Shown here piece by piece: positions 1-11,312 of a stretch of DNA of 64,000 nucleotides (position 1 is its first letter; each line of letters starts with the position of its first letter). The translations under genes were made by a program, and so were the position numbers. Origin of the DNA: Lomentospora prolificans (taxonomy: Eukaryota; Ascomycota; Sordariomycetes; Microascales; Microascaceae); assembly GCA_029532625.1 (NCBI GenBank), contig JARFXM010000004.1, forward strand, positions 62,001 to 126,000, written 5' to 3'. The notes under the pieces were generated by a model. That model did no database searches. It was not told the origin of the DNA and saw only the letters and a list, made by a program, of their open reading frames with translations.

Positions 1-446
1 TATATTATGCACGCCAGTTTGGGAGAGATAGGCACGTCTGGGAATCCAAAAGGGGTTAGCGCCAATGCAAGGTTGCCGCGTCGACTCGAATCGAGGTGGA
101 AGGCCCCACTTTTCATTCGATAAGCTGAAGGAGCGCCCAACCCTTTGGTTGTTCCTTCCCCTAATAATTACTTTGCCTGATACAGGCCAGCTTGTCCTGT
201 CGCTAGGCTCTTATCACACCTCAACGAAGACCGTCGGACATCGAAAAAAATATTTCCCGACCTCAACCACCATCACCAACCACACTCAATCCACCGCACA
301 TATAGGGCACCTCACTCCCTGTATAACCAACTCTCCTTCCCCTCCCCACCCAAACGCTCTCCCATAGGGCCGGCCCTCGATCCCAAATCAGCCCGTTAAC
401 CGCGATGTGAAGCCTCACAAAGGACCCCTCCCCCCCCGGTCTCACA
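1..446. other. Left-edge non-coding stretch
   Basis: No coding frame here resembles a gene. The 5' side of the Mpv17-like gene (about 240-440) is rich in C and T, as is common in fungal promoters and leaders. Nothing else is seen. Confidence 0.5.
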
Positions 447-1067
447 ATGCGTCGTGCGCTCAATCTGCGGCTTGCTTGCCAGGGGATGGCAATGAAGGTG
501 TCGGCTAATCTCGTCGTCCAGGGCCTCGCCCACCGGAGATCCCCAGAAACCTCCCCCTTCGACGGGCAGCAGGTCCTCGAGTTCGCACTCTACGGCTTCA
601 TCGGCTCCCAGGTCGGGAACGTCGTCCAGTACCTGCTGGAGGACTGGTTCCCCACTGGCACCTCCCAGGGCGGTGAAGTCCTGCCCGCCACCATGGCCAA
701 CGGCCAGACAGAAAAGAAGGACGACGATTCGTCCCTGGCCGGCAAGGGGAGAACCTGCCTCCGCATCAGCCCCGATCTCATTTGGCGCAACGTCCTGGCC
801 AAGCTTGTCCTGGACCAAACCTTTGGCCTGTTCATTAGCGGCTGCGTCTTCCTAATCTGTACCAACATTGCTCGCGTGCCCCATCCGCTCATGGTTGTGC
901 AGGTCATTGAGCAAAAGATTTTCGCTCTCGTCCGAGCTGGGTGGCACATCTGGCCACTTGTTGCCATTTGCAACTACTTGTGGGTGCCCGTACGATCCAG
1001 GGTTCTCGTCGCCGTGTTTGTCGGGTTCGGCTGGAGCATTTTCCTCAGTATCTTTGCCCGAAAATAA
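447..1067 (+). CDS. Mpv17/PMP22-family membrane protein
   Basis: This single-exon frame encodes 206 residues. The family comprises small four-helix proteins of the inner mitochondrial or peroxisomal membrane, thought to affect membrane permeability. The best evidence is the C-terminal signature: a WPL segment, then NYLWVPVRSR, then a last hydrophobic helix ending in FLSIFARK, which follows the family pattern W-P-x-x-x-x-x-N-Y/F-x-x-V-P-x-x-x-R. The segment around residues 46-70 matches the family's central block, but the usual Gly-Pro and His are replaced (GSQVGNVVQYLLEDWFP). Hydrophobic stretches lie near residues 46-62, 127-143 and 165-202. A charged insert near residues 75-100 is longer than usual. 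The N terminus is short, so an upstream exon is possible; 447 is the first ATG in this frame. The family call is fairly sure, the exact role unknown. Confidence 0.72.
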   Translation: MRRALNLRLACQGMAMKVSANLVVQGLAHRRSPETSPFDGQQVLEFALYGFIGSQVGNVVQYLLEDWFPTGTSQGGEVLPATMANGQTEKKDDDSSLAGKGRTCLRISPDLIWRNVLAKLVLDQTFGLFISGCVFLICTNIARVPHPLMVVQVIEQKIFALVRAGWHIWPLVAICNYLWVPVRSRVLVAVFVGFGWSIFLSIFARK

Positions 1068-1467
1068 GATTCAGTATCCTCTGTATGATAAAAAACGGGA
1101 GGGTTTCTTTCGGGGTTGTTCATCGGTATAGAGGCGTGCGGGGCGCGAAGGTCACTTCTATCTACGTTGCATATGTTTTCCTTCCCGCACCTGAAGCGTC
1201 TCTCGTCGATTTCATATCACTATCACGTTTGAAATTTTGTCACAATGGAGAATCTTGACTTTTCTTGTTTACATGTTGGCTCGCTCGGGCCTACCGTTTA
1301 AGTACTATTATCCCAAGTATGAGACCTGCGAAGCACAAGATACCCTATTCTGCACATGCGTGACCAAGTGAGAGGACTGTGTAGCAGTCTACTCTTCGAA
1401 AATTGAGGCTCTCAGAACAAGAATCCCATAGTCTGGTTCTTCTCGCTTAGGGAGGACGCGACAAGTA
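1068..1467. other. Intergenic 3' region
   Basis: Terminator and downstream sequence of the Mpv17-like gene up to the transporter relic. No coding frame, RNA gene or repeat is recognised. Confidence 0.4.
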
Positions 1468-2066
1468 TCACCTTTTGGGTGTCTCTCCGTATGCTTGGAT
1501 GATGGCTTTTCGCTCATGGGTTGCGAAAGGGGAAGGATACCTGCTTGGTAATACGTAAATCAACAAAGCGTCAGCCTTGAACTCATCGGCAGCTGGTGCA
1601 AGGCGACCCTGCTAGGCATCAAGTTGGACGGATGGAGTCGTTGATGAACTCGCCAATAGCGCCACCGACGCTCATCACTAAAGCACGGGGGGCAAGACCG
1701 ACGGCGACGTCTCGACGGGGGACTGAGGCCATGATGGCGATTTGCTCGATCATGGTGAACGTGCCACCGGCCATGGATTCAAAGACTTCGCACATGACGA
1801 TCAAGCCAATGTGGGTGTCTGGTATTATTACGTGGAACTTGATCGTAAGGCCCGTCATGCACATCTGAAGGGGATCATGGCCAATCCAAGCCACTTGGAC
1901 CTATCGGTGAAGCGGAGCCGCCTACATATCCATAGTAGATAGGGCATCGGTCAAGCGTGAAAACGAAAGTAGTCGCACTCACAGCCCAACAATAATAACA
2001 CACCAGCCGCAAGGAAAACTTTTGAAAATGATGGTAATATAGCCAGCCTTGAAACGCCCAGGGCAA
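1468..2066 (-). pseudogene. Decayed siderophore-iron transporter (MFS)
   Basis: On the minus strand, pieces of one transporter occur in different frames but in the right order. Upstream is a GY-containing helix remnant (about 2040-2060). Then comes RFTDRSKWLGLAMIPF (about 1855-1905), then TGLTIKF and HIGLIVMCEVF, then a helix with GGTFTMIEQIAIMASV and SVGGAIGEFI (about 1620-1850). Finally, in another frame, DEFKADALLIYVL and HERKAIIQAYGET end at a stop at 1468-1470. This order and wording match the C-terminal half of Sit1/Arn/MirA-type siderophore-iron transporters of the major facilitator superfamily. At least two frameshifts and several stops break it, and the N-terminal helices are missing or unrecognisable. 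It is a dead gene; the family assignment rests on recalled motifs. Confidence 0.72.
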
Positions 2067-2582
2067 AGAGGACCTGCAGGTACGACGAAAACTATAATTC
2101 GTAGCAGTTATAGAAGGTCAGTCTAGAATAGCAAGGACTAATAAATACTATTGGGCGAATTCGCGAGATCAGAAGAGCTCACTGGAGAACCGATCGAAAG
2201 GTTTACCCCGCAGTGAACAGGAGACGAGGACTGTCCTGTTCTTAACGAGCTCAAAAGGTAATCTGAAGGAATTTCGGTGCGATATTATATTTCTCGTAGA
2301 ACGGGATTGCGATGATTCAGAGGCAGAGACCGCCAGTGATCATAGTGATAGAAATGACACTTGACTCCCTCCACTTGTGCTCCTAGAAACCGGCAGGACT
2401 GAAAGGCAAAAGATGGAGCTGGGATCCAGCCAATATTATAATACTTGCATTTATTGACTCACTCAGACAGTTCCGGAAACGGGAACCAACCACGAATGCT
2501 ACTTTCCTCTTCAGTTGTTGGTCTCGCTTGAATGTCACACGGCGAATAAACTGGAATGACTTTCTTCCGTCAGATTTTGCAC
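2067..2582. other. Intergenic, possibly more transporter debris
   Basis: AT-leaning sequence between the transporter relic and the DUF1996 gene. I could not extend the transporter reading into it and see no other gene. Confidence 0.35.
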
Positions 2583-3654
2583 TCATGTGGCCATCCCCAT
2601 CATCTCTAGACTCTTCTTGTAGTCGCCTGTTCCGTTCTCCGGGTCCGCATCCTTGGCTTGGCATGCACTGCCTGCCTTTCCCAGGCCCTTCGCTCCGTCG
2701 ATCCTCATCCAGTTCCTGCGGTCGGTCGCCTTGAGAAGGTTTTGCTGGGCGTCGTCAAACCAGCCGTTGATAAAGTCGCCGTGGAAGCAGTACCCATCGC
2801 CCACCTTGACCAAGTATCATTAGCAGGTTTCCCTAAATATACCGCGATGGACGCCTTGCTAGGGTGCAACTCACTGGTCCACAGGCCAACTTAAGAGGCG
2901 GGGGCCCATTCCACCCTTCAGGGATAAGCTTCCGAACGTCATAGCGAATCGAGAAGCGAAGCTGGGGCATACGCTTCATGTTGGCCGGACATCTCCCGCC
3001 GTATGCCGCTGCGTAAGCGTATTCGGTGATGTCACTCGGGTTCACACAGTCGGGGAAACGGAGGATGGCTTGGATGTGAGCGGCGCAGGTGACTCGGGGA
3101 AAGGTAGCCCTGTCTCGGTTTTGTCTGTCTTCCGGGCCCGTGTCGCACCACCACGTTAGCCCGTTGATGCTTTCGTCGACGTCGGCCTGGCTTTTGGCAG
3201 TGGCGTTGCCAGCAACGGCGAAGAAATCCTTGGGGAAGGGAATCTCGGCCTTGTCGATGTTCTCGTAGTAGGTGCTGAACATCATTGGATTGACTTCATG
3301 GTACTCATCGTTCTTAACAACGTAAAGTGTGGGAGTCCCTGAGGTATATCAAGGTCAGTCAGGTATCCTGTGGCTAGTTGTATTGTTGTATACACAGTAG
3401 ATGATGTTGCCCTTACAGTACACCGATAAGTCGTTTGGGTTTTCTCCAGAAGGACATCCCTTTTGCAACTCCTCTGTCGTGGGCAGATCCTTTGTAACGG
3501 CATCGGAACCATAAAACGAGTGCATGTGCGACGTATACTTGCCGGGTAGGACGATCGGGTCGATATTCTTGAGCATGAACCGCTGGTGTCGGATATCTGT
3601 GTAAGCGGAAACCGCGCCAGCAAAGAGTACGGCGCCAAGGAGAGCTCGCTTCAT
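2583..3654 (-). CDS. Secreted DUF1996 protein
   Basis: Three exons, complement of 3654-3417, 3338-2875 and 2804-2583, encode 307 residues. Intron 1 (GTAAGG...CTCAG) joins a Tyr-Trp-Thr-Pro-Thr-Leu motif, the SNYWxPTLY landmark of DUF1996. Intron 2 (GTGAGT, branch GCTAATG, acceptor TCAAG) joins to the GDGYCFHGDFINGW motif. An N-terminal signal peptide of about 17 residues (MKRALLGAVLFAGAVSA) predicts secretion. The domain starts at NIDPIVLPGKYTSHMHSFYG and carries a WWCDTG segment, a FPDCVNPSD segment and GGRCPANMKRMPQL, all in the family order. The DUF1996 function is unknown; many members are secreted proteins of fungi. A TATA-like element lies about 90 nt upstream. The exon 3 acceptor is unusual (AAG) but keeps the frame. 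Confidence 0.85.
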
Positions 3655-4651
3655 CGTGTTTTATTTGCAGAGAAGCCTTACTAATAGTGTAAGAAATTCC
3701 GTTACATGATATGGCAATGGCTGATGGGAAGAGCCACAAATTATATAGATGGATGACCGTGCAACTGCCGAGCCAAAGAGGCGCCGTCAGCCTACTTCTG
3801 ATAAAGCCATGATATATTCTTAACGAGGACTCATTTATCATTGGACAAGCTGTCATACTTCCTTGAATGACCACATGCCACTCGGTGTGCGTTACACTAC
3901 TACCAGACTTACACCTGATTCGGAGCACTGGGATCTTGGCGATGAATGTGGTCGGCAAATCCAGCCTGTTAATAATAATAATATCCGTAATGGCTCCCCC
4001 ACACTTTAAAGCCAAAGCCGGCCAATCGAGCACGGCGACGCCATAGTGCATACTAACGGATATACTACCGACGAAACATAACGGGCGACTTATAGGACCT
4101 GGGCATCATCTGTGGCTTATGAGGGCGACTGAGGTGCTGGCTATAGTTGAGCTCTAGGAACCGTCACGGGCTGAGCGTCGAAGGAAAAGGGCCACAGCAG
4201 GCGCACCAGCCGGGACCCCGCAAACGACTGAAAATCTAAACGTTACCTGTTGCTGGCATGGCTGGGGTTTGTCGGTGTTGGCGAGGTAAAACTTATTGCC
4301 GAAACCTTGTCAAACGTCACCTACTTCGTAGAAGAGTGTCGCCACACTTGTCCCATCCCTCGGCCCCTTCGAACAACGCTTTGTGAGGCACTGTAGCTCT
4401 GGAGCACGGCTGCTTGCAGAAGGTCACACATGAAGGGCAATAATCTATATTGTAACACCTAATGAACACAAATTCCAATAGCCGAACCGAACAAGAGGGT
4501 GAAGCGAAGCGATCTAGAACCAAACACGAGCCAGGCGCCTGCAGTCCAACCCTAAAACCCAAAACAATAAGAAAAACCAACCAACCAAAAAGGAAAAAAA
4601 AAAAAAAAAAAATCCTTATCCAGCGTGAGCCATGAACCTCTCCCGAATCCT
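3655..4651. other. Intergenic with A-tract
   Basis: Holds the promoter of the DUF1996 gene and, at about 4594-4612, an uninterrupted run of A next to the 3' end of the 396-aa gene. No coding frame is convincing. Confidence 0.4.
3741..3747 (-). promoter_or_regulatory. TATA-like element of the DUF1996 gene
   Basis: Reads TATATAA on the minus strand about 90 nt upstream of the ATG at 3654. Position and sequence suit a TATA box; no transcript evidence. Confidence 0.45.
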
Positions 4652-6049
4652 TCACCAGTATTCAGTGGTGTTGTACCTCTTCACAAGGGGAAGATCCCGC
4701 GAGTGGATAACAACGTCGTCCTGCTCAGTCTTCCCACCGGGGAGAATTAGAAACTTCTTCTCGAGGTCGAAGCAGTTCTCCTCGATTCCGTCCTCGCATA
4801 GAGGGTACAGGGACTTGGTCTCCATGTCGCAGAACATGCGCTCCGTGAGCGAGACCTCGTCCGGCCCCCACGAGGTCTCCGAGTTGCAGAGCTCAACGGC
4901 GCTGTGTTTGGCATGAGGGGTGACGATGAGGCGCTCGCTCATGCGCTGGGAACGCTTGCGGCGGGCTGAGGGGCCGGAGGAGATGCCACGCCTCTTGAGC
5001 ATGAAGTCCGGAATGGAAACGCCGGCCACGCCGGGAATGGCGCTGGTGTTGGTGAGGGGCTGGCGCTTCACGAATTGGGGGCCCCGGTACATGGACACGC
5101 TCTTGTCGAACGTCTGCTTGTCGAGGACGCGATCAATGTCCTTGTCCCTGCCGATACCGCCGTTTCCTTTTCGTCCGATATAGTGTCAGTTCCAGGGGTG
5201 TTCTGTCGAGAGCAGGAAGGGAGAGAAGAGAGGCAAAAACACGTTTGGAAGGGGGGCAGGGGAGTGGGGGAAGTAAAGAAGAACGTACCAGAGTCCTTTT
5301 CGTAGTCGAGGGGAGGGTCAAACATGGGAATTAGCGAGTCGGGGAGTAGGTCGCCCCAGAAAGAGAAGCGAGGGGTGCTCCCGCACAACGAGTCAATCCG
5401 CTCGTTATATTGCGCAATGCGGTCCGTGTTGGCCACCATGTCGCGCAAGTGGACGCTGAGGGCCTGGGCGTTGATGCCGTTGGTGCCGTCATTGTCGAGC
5501 CAGAAACAATCGGGGATTTGCTGGGCGTCGCCGATGGCGCGGTTGCTGTGTCCCCACGACATGCCGCACATCTTGGGCAGGTCGCCGAAGAAAGCGGTGC
5601 TGACACGGTCGTCGGTTACGTAGACGGCCGAGATGCAGATGGCGTCGTCATCGATGTTGCTCATCATCATGTACTCGGCCTGCGCGGAGCCCGAGTGGCC
5701 CTGGTTATGTGAAATGTGATAGACGGGGTTGGCGCCGTCGCCCTCCTTGCCGAGAGAGCCATGCTGGCCGACGCGCTCGCCGCGATCGTTCCAGAGCGCG
5801 ATCGCAGGGGTTGCACCGCCCTGATTGTGGGGGAAAGGGCTGGTATTAGCATTGGGTAATCTGGGGACGGCGGTATCCAGCGGCCGCTTGTATTGGGGCA
5901 CTTACCATGCGGGCTTCTTCGGAGCCACTTCCAATGACGAGTTCAACGATGGTTTGGTCGGGCTTTCCCTTATCAATGCTCTTGATTGCGTCGATACCGA
6001 GGTCCAGGGCTGCAAAGGCGAGGCCTTCGACGATCAATGCAAGGACCAT
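4652..6049 (-). CDS. Hypothetical 396-aa protein, probably secreted
   Basis: Three exons, complement of 6049-5906, 5820-5289 and 5166-4652. Intron 1 is GTAAGT...AATCAG; intron 2 is GTACGT with a CTGAC branch and an AAAG acceptor, and all phases fit. The N terminus (MVLALIVEGLAFAALDLGI) is hydrophobic and could be a signal peptide or anchor. The middle exon is the conserved-looking core, with Trp/Cys/Asp motifs such as MCGMSWGHSNRAIG, PDCFWLDNDGTNGINA and PRFSFWGDLLPDSLIP. The last exon has a basic stretch (LKRR, ARRKRSQR) and a Cys-containing tail. I do not recognise a characterised family, though the core looks like unnamed fungal secreted proteins. A TATA element lies 225 nt upstream. Confidence 0.75.
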
Positions 6050-6273
6050 TTTGAGAGACTTGGGCTTAGCTTTAAATAGAAGAAGGAACGGAAGGGCAGA
6101 ATAATTCTCAAGTGTCTCAGTGCAAGGAAGGAAGCAATGCTCTGAATGTGAGTGATGATGATGATAACGATGATGCGGTTGCTCTTGTTGTGGTTGCTGT
6201 TGATGCTGCTTGCTGTGCTGTGTTCTGAATGCTCTGAATATCAAGGGGAGGAGAAATGGGGGAGGATAAGGGG

Positions 6274-6281
6274 ATTTTATA
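6274..6281 (-). promoter_or_regulatory. TATA box of the 396-aa protein gene
   Basis: Reads TATAAAAT on the minus strand, 225 nt upstream of the ATG at 6049. It is the only clear TATA match in this promoter. Confidence 0.5.
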
Positions 6282-7647
6282 AGTTGAGGCATCTCTCAGA
6301 TTCTCTCCATCATGTGTGAGACGAGACTTATGATGATGAAGCTCTAGCCCCCCTTCCCTGTTTGGAGCTTGGAGTAGAGCGAGAGGTAGCCACATGATCC
6401 CGTAGGGCCATTCGAAATACAATGTGCCTAATCCCCAGCCTCAGCCTTCTTCCTCTTCAGTCTTCCTAGCCCCAAATACTTCACGGTATCGAATACAGCA
6501 TTGCCTGCCCCGGGTAATCCTGAATCCCTGGCGGACTTGCCTTGGGGGCATATTCTGGCAAAAAATGCCAGTTTGTTGGCGCGGATGAAACTTTACACTA
6601 TGTTTGTTTCTAATCCTGGTTCGGCGATGAGAATTTCAATACGATTCTAATCCGGACTCGGGGCGCTGGGAAGAGGGGGGCCATACGCCGAATCCTCCGT
6701 TCCTCGGGGCCGCGCGGAAAAGGGCGGCAGTGCCATCGTCTCAAGCAAGCCGGAAGTGTCGGGGCGATGAAGTGGCAGTCTGTTCTGAGGATTAGATTCC
6801 GGTTCGTGGCCCCCACGGCGCAGGACCCAAGCCCAGCGGCGCATACATCCGTGAAACCTCAATCTGTTATTGGTGTCAGCAGTCAGGGGGTGGCACGACA
6901 ATCCAGCCCTATAGCTGGCCTGCGGAGAAGGGGAAGGGATCAATATGGGGACTGTCACCAGCGTTCCCCTCTGCCACCGTGGCGGCGATTGAAAGGCCGT
7001 ACCGGGCCGATGGTATTCAACTCGGAAGAATTCCACAGCCTGGCCAGGCGTGCGGCATTCGGATACATTGGTGCAATCAGCGGCGATTGGTAGTTAGTTA
7101 CACAACTGAATGATCATTGGAGTTCTAATTAACCGCTGGCTCTTGGCGCTGACGCTGACGCTGACGCTGGAGTCTGGGGGCCCATTAAGACCCCATTTTT
7201 GCTTCTGCTGCGGCGATGCTTGATTTGCTCCTCACACTTGTGTGCCGGGTTGGACGACTTGATTGTTTCTTTTCTTACTCCTAATTTTGTCCTGGAGTCC
7301 TGCTCTCCCCTGCCCCAAAAACCCCCGGGGGGGCGACGGATTGAGGCGACTTGTTTCATCTCGAGATCCTCTTCTGTGGAACGGGAAGAGATGTGTTGTT
7401 GGGGGGACGCCGCGGATTCACTCCTTCTTTGTCGCACTCCTGATAATCGTCGCCATCTGATCCTGATTCTCAAGATAGTACCATGATGCCTTGTGGCTCG
7501 ACTAGCTTGTCAGATTCCTGATCAGACGAGGCACGCTACCAACTGCATGGGGGCGAGAATGATGGACCGCCGGCGGTGGCCAAGGGCCGAAGAAAGGTTC
7601 ACCAACACACCGGCCTCGACGAGGACCAGCATCTCAGTATCGTCCGA

Positions 7648-7655
7648 TATATAAG
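7648..7655 (+). promoter_or_regulatory. TATA box of the Gly-rich protein gene
   Basis: Reads TATATAAG, 177 nt upstream of the ATG at 7825, followed by a C/A/T-rich leader with few G. Confidence 0.55.
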
Positions 7656-7824
7656 AAGTGATTATTTCCAGCTAAAAGGTCTGTCCTCTCCTATCCCATC
7701 GCCATCCACCAAAGAAAGAACACAACACCCACCAAAACAACTATTATTAAACCAATCCCCTTTCATCTTCTCGTCTGCTCTCAAACCTTTGGCACAACTC
7801 TCCTCATCTGCCTTCATTCCCGCC

Positions 7825-8940
7825 ATGCAGCTCTCCCTGAAGACCGCCTTCACCCTCGCCCTCCTCGGGCTGGGTAACGTTATCCCATCAGCATACGGCG
7901 CTCCCACCGACCTCTCCAAGATCCAAGATGTAAGTAACAACAAGACGCTTTCGTAAATCCTCTGCCCAGAAGGCAAGCTAACGAGGCCTTTTTCGATAGG
8001 CCCCTGGATCCGAGCTGGTCGACCTCGAAGGCCTCTTCGGCAAGGCCCTCGTTGCCCGTGCAGGCAGGGGCGGCGGCGGCGGCGGTAGCGGTGGTGGCAG
8101 CAATGGAGGTGGTAGTGGTGGCGGCGGCAGCGGCGGTGGTCCCAACCCTGGTGGATTCGGCGGCGGCGGCAACGGGGGAAATGGTCCCAACCCTGGTGGT
8201 TTCGGTGGCGGCGGCAACGGAAACAGCGGCCCTAACCCGGGCGGCTTTGGCGGTGTGAGTGCTCCCTTCCCACCCAAACATACCGGGGAGCAGAAACGAG
8301 GGACATGGCTGACCGTATGATGTAGGGTAATGCTGGCGGTAACGCTGTCGGTAATCCCAACCACCCCGCGGTCGTCAATGTGGAGAACCGGGGCTATGCC
8401 GTTAACCAACAGACCAACGGTAACGAGGACACGTTCCAGGTCTTCGCCCCAGGCGGTGTCAAGGTCGGCGACATCAGAGTTAACAGGGACGACAACTCCA
8501 TCACTCTGGACGACGTGGACATGAAGCTCGACGAGACGCCCGGCCGCCCCAGGCTTTACGAGGTGGAGATGTCCCTATTCGTTCATAAGTCTGGCAAGAG
8601 CCCGGACGACCTGCGGTCCATCCACGCCGAGAACGTCTCTGAGGAAGGCACGGTCGACGTTCTCAAGCGCGCCCGCGACGCGAGGGCAGAGGCAAACCGG
8701 ATCAATGAAGGAAACCCCAACTGGACGCCTCTGGACCTCGACTCATACTCGATCAACAGGTCCTCCGCTGGCCTGGACGGGGCCACTTGGCGTGACTTCT
8801 TGGCGAATTCGGCATTTGGCAAGAGTGCTGAGAGGATGTCTGCCAATACCCCCGGTTTCAACAAGCAGGTCACCCACATCGAGGTCGGCCCCGGGGCTGG
8901 CGGCGGTGATGACTCCAATGTAGGCTTCTTCTTCGCTTAA
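7825..8940 (+). CDS. Secreted Gly-rich repeat protein
   Basis: Three exons, 7825-7929, 8000-8254 and 8326-8940, all phase 0 (GTAAGT...GATAG; GTGAGT...TGTAG), encode 324 residues. Residues 1-26 form a classic signal peptide ending AYGA. Exon 2 encodes a Gly/Ser/Asn-rich linker with three copies of a PNPGGFGG unit. The C-terminal 200 residues are a non-repetitive, acidic, probably folded domain (for example VFAPGGVKVGDIRVN and YEVEMSLFVHKSGKSP) with no Cys. I do not recognise it. The architecture of signal, flexible Gly linker and folded domain suggests an extracellular protein. It is transcribed away from the 396-aa gene. Introns flank the linker exon exactly, so the linker could be gained, lost or skipped without frameshift. 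Confidence 0.85.
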
Positions 8941-9839
8941 GGAGCCTCTCTGCTCTGAACATTTCGGGGTGTACACACGGTTCCTCGGCTACTTGCTATC
9001 CTTTGCCGGTGGGAGTACGGGTGGAGTCTGGTTGATGGTCGGGTGTCGAGGAGTTTACCTTTTCTTTTTGTTCTTCCATATGTAAAATCTGCTTTTTGGT
9101 TCATTTTCATGTTCTTTCGTGGTGTTGTCACTCGCTTTAGTTCTCGAATAGATTGATTTCCCGTCTCAACCCTCACGAGTTGAACTGGCGTGTTTCGAAT
9201 TGTGTGAATCTTCAAGGTGGCCAAGACGCAACTTGAAGCACTTATGACTTGGAGGAACTCAACGCGACCCTCATACTGGGTGTACAAATGCTAGAATTGA
9301 ACCCCAGCCAACCCTGTTCACGGGAGACGGGGTTGTGTGTGATAATTATGCCAGGGATTAGTGTCATCCCCCGACTATTGTTGGAAGATCGCTGCGACGT
9401 GCAACCCTAGGTGCAATCGCCGTGTCAAGCGCACTCTGCCACCCGCTATATAAAATACCAGTGCGCGACCGCGGAATACGCGCCTCACATAATAATGCCT
9501 TTGGTCCTTAGCGCTAGCTAATGATATATGCATATAATTGAGTGGGTGAGCGGGGAAGCAGCCTGGAAATAAAGGACGGGGGAACGCGCCCCATGCAAAG
9601 GAATGCACTGGTCAAGGTAAGATATAATAATCTTAGAAGAAACCTAAGTTATAGCTAAATAGATGAGATCAAATGGAGCAATAATATTAATAGCAATACT
9701 AAAACTGAACCAATTTCCCATCGGAGTAGACTATAGCTTCCAGTTATATTGTACTCCCTAGCAGTTTTTGAATTGAACATTATTCGAGATGAGCGGGCAT
9801 ATCTTCATCAGGCAAAGCAAAAGCGTCTATTTATTATTA
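8941..9839. other. Intergenic, convergent 3' ends
   Basis: Lies between the 3' ends of the Gly-rich gene and the four-helix membrane protein gene. No gene or repeat recognised. Confidence 0.45.
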
Positions 9840-10658
9840 TTACTTGATAAGAATGTGATACGACATGTCAATATCCTCAAGCTCGAGCTCGTTCCTGGCG
9901 CGGACCTTCCATGACTCCACGAGTGTCCTCCCGCTACGCCGATCCCACTCCAGCAGACTCGCCAGCACGACCATGGCGAGCCCGAGGACCAGCAAGGACC
10001 ACCGGGTCGCCGTCTCGCAGACACATATCCTCAGAGAGATGTTGGCCGGATCGTGCACCTCAGGCGCCGAGTGCAGGTCGCATACCCAGGTCTCGCGGTC
10101 GAATTGTGCACCAAAGTACTGGCCGGAGCATAGGCCTATGCATGTCTTGGCGCCATTGACTTCGGGGAAGGTCGTCGTGGGGCTGAAGTGATCGGACTGG
10201 GAGTGCATATAAGTGAGGTAGATGAAGGCCGCCAGGGGGATGATGTATCCGACATGGTACAACAAGTAGAAAGCAACTCGTTGGGCCCGAATCCACTACT
10301 CCAATTCATGATTAGATTGATTCGCGCAAGATTAAAAGGTTATAGGAAAAAAAGGGAAGGCAAAACATGCATGTAGAGGCCCTTTGGCTTTGGCGCGCAG
10401 GCCGACCCAGAGAGATATGGCGGTCAGGGCCCAGCCGAGGCCAATTGAGACCCAGGCGATGCCGCTACTAACTCTGTCGCTGCGCTCGAACCAGTGGAGA
10501 TAGACATAGTTGGAGTCGGTGCTTTGCGCACCCTTGAGGGCTAAAGATTGGCTGTCGCCAGGATGCGCCCACGACCCGTCCGAAATTGCCTTGAAAATCA
10601 AGGCCAACACGGATACGAAGGCGAGGAAACAGCTGGACCGGAAGAAAGAGTTCATCAT
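9840..10658 (-). CDS. Hypothetical four-helix membrane protein
   Basis: Two exons on the minus strand, approximately 10658-10367 and 10276-9840, encode about 242 residues. Hydrophobic helices are visible at the N terminus (FLAFVSVLALIF), at the end of exon 1 (IAWVSIGLGWALTAISLWVG), at the start of exon 2 (YIIPLAAFIYLTYM) and near the C terminus (WSLLVLGLAMVVLASLLEW). The loop between helices 3 and 4 holds several Cys and is probably extracellular or lumenal. The intron limits are uncertain: a GT donor at 10366 with an acceptor after ACGAG keeps the frame, and so does a GC donor at CAT|GCATGT with a TAG acceptor. No known family is recognised. Confidence 0.6.
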
Positions 10659-11312
10659 GTTGTTTGGTTCGAGGGGCGTAGGCGTAAAACGTGGCCACAA
10701 ACAACCAGTCGCCGTGTGATGTGAACAAAAAGGAAATGGGTGCGATGACGGATCAAGAATGAGACGCCCAGGCTGTAGAAACAACAAAATCGCGAAACAA
10801 CACGGCCGAAAATGTAACTGATGGGGGATTTGAGGTCTTTAAAAAGATAACAATCGCCCCCAATGTCACGCTGGCGCTGGCTTACTCCTAGAAGACTATT
10901 CTTACGGCCGAGCCGTCTGTCTATCCAGCGCTGGCCTCAGCCACCCCCTCCTGCGATCGATCTCCCATGCTGACGGAGGTGTGGCCGCCCCCTTGCATTG
11001 ACAAGCGCCGCCCGTTGGTGGCGCGTATCTATTCTATTCTTATATATATATATATATATAAGACTGGTGGTGATCCTTCGTCCACGGAAACCATTGGGGT
11101 CCAACGCAGAACGAGGTATTAAGGTCTGGTTGAAAATATTTCAAGGTGACGGCCGACGGCAGCCCCGCGAAAACATATGACCGAAAATGGATTGATAAAA
11201 GTTGTAGGCATCAATGTGCCAGATCCTGTCCTATTTTTATTTCTTATATTTTCCTTTTTTTTCGCTTGCGTATTCGCACTCTGGCAATTATCGCGAACAG
11301 GACTATTTCACC
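10659..11312. other. Divergent promoter region
   Basis: Lies between the divergent membrane-protein and ankyrin genes. It contains an alternating TA run at about 11040-11060, which may act as a TATA element for the ankyrin gene. No coding frame. Confidence 0.45.

Larger units (their letters stand above)
6050..7824. other. Intergenic between two divergent genes
   Basis: Separates the divergently transcribed 396-aa and Gly-rich protein genes and contains both promoters (TATA elements at 6274-6281 and 7648-7655). Frames within it lack coding character. A C/A-rich leader precedes the start at 7825. Confidence 0.5.

Noticed and set aside
3413..4051. 212-codon minus-strand frame
   Set aside because: It overlaps exon 1 of the DUF1996 gene in another frame and has no recognisable content upstream.
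5324..5712. Plus-strand frames of about 100 codons opposite the 396-aa gene
   Set aside because: They are antisense shadows of its GC-rich second exon.
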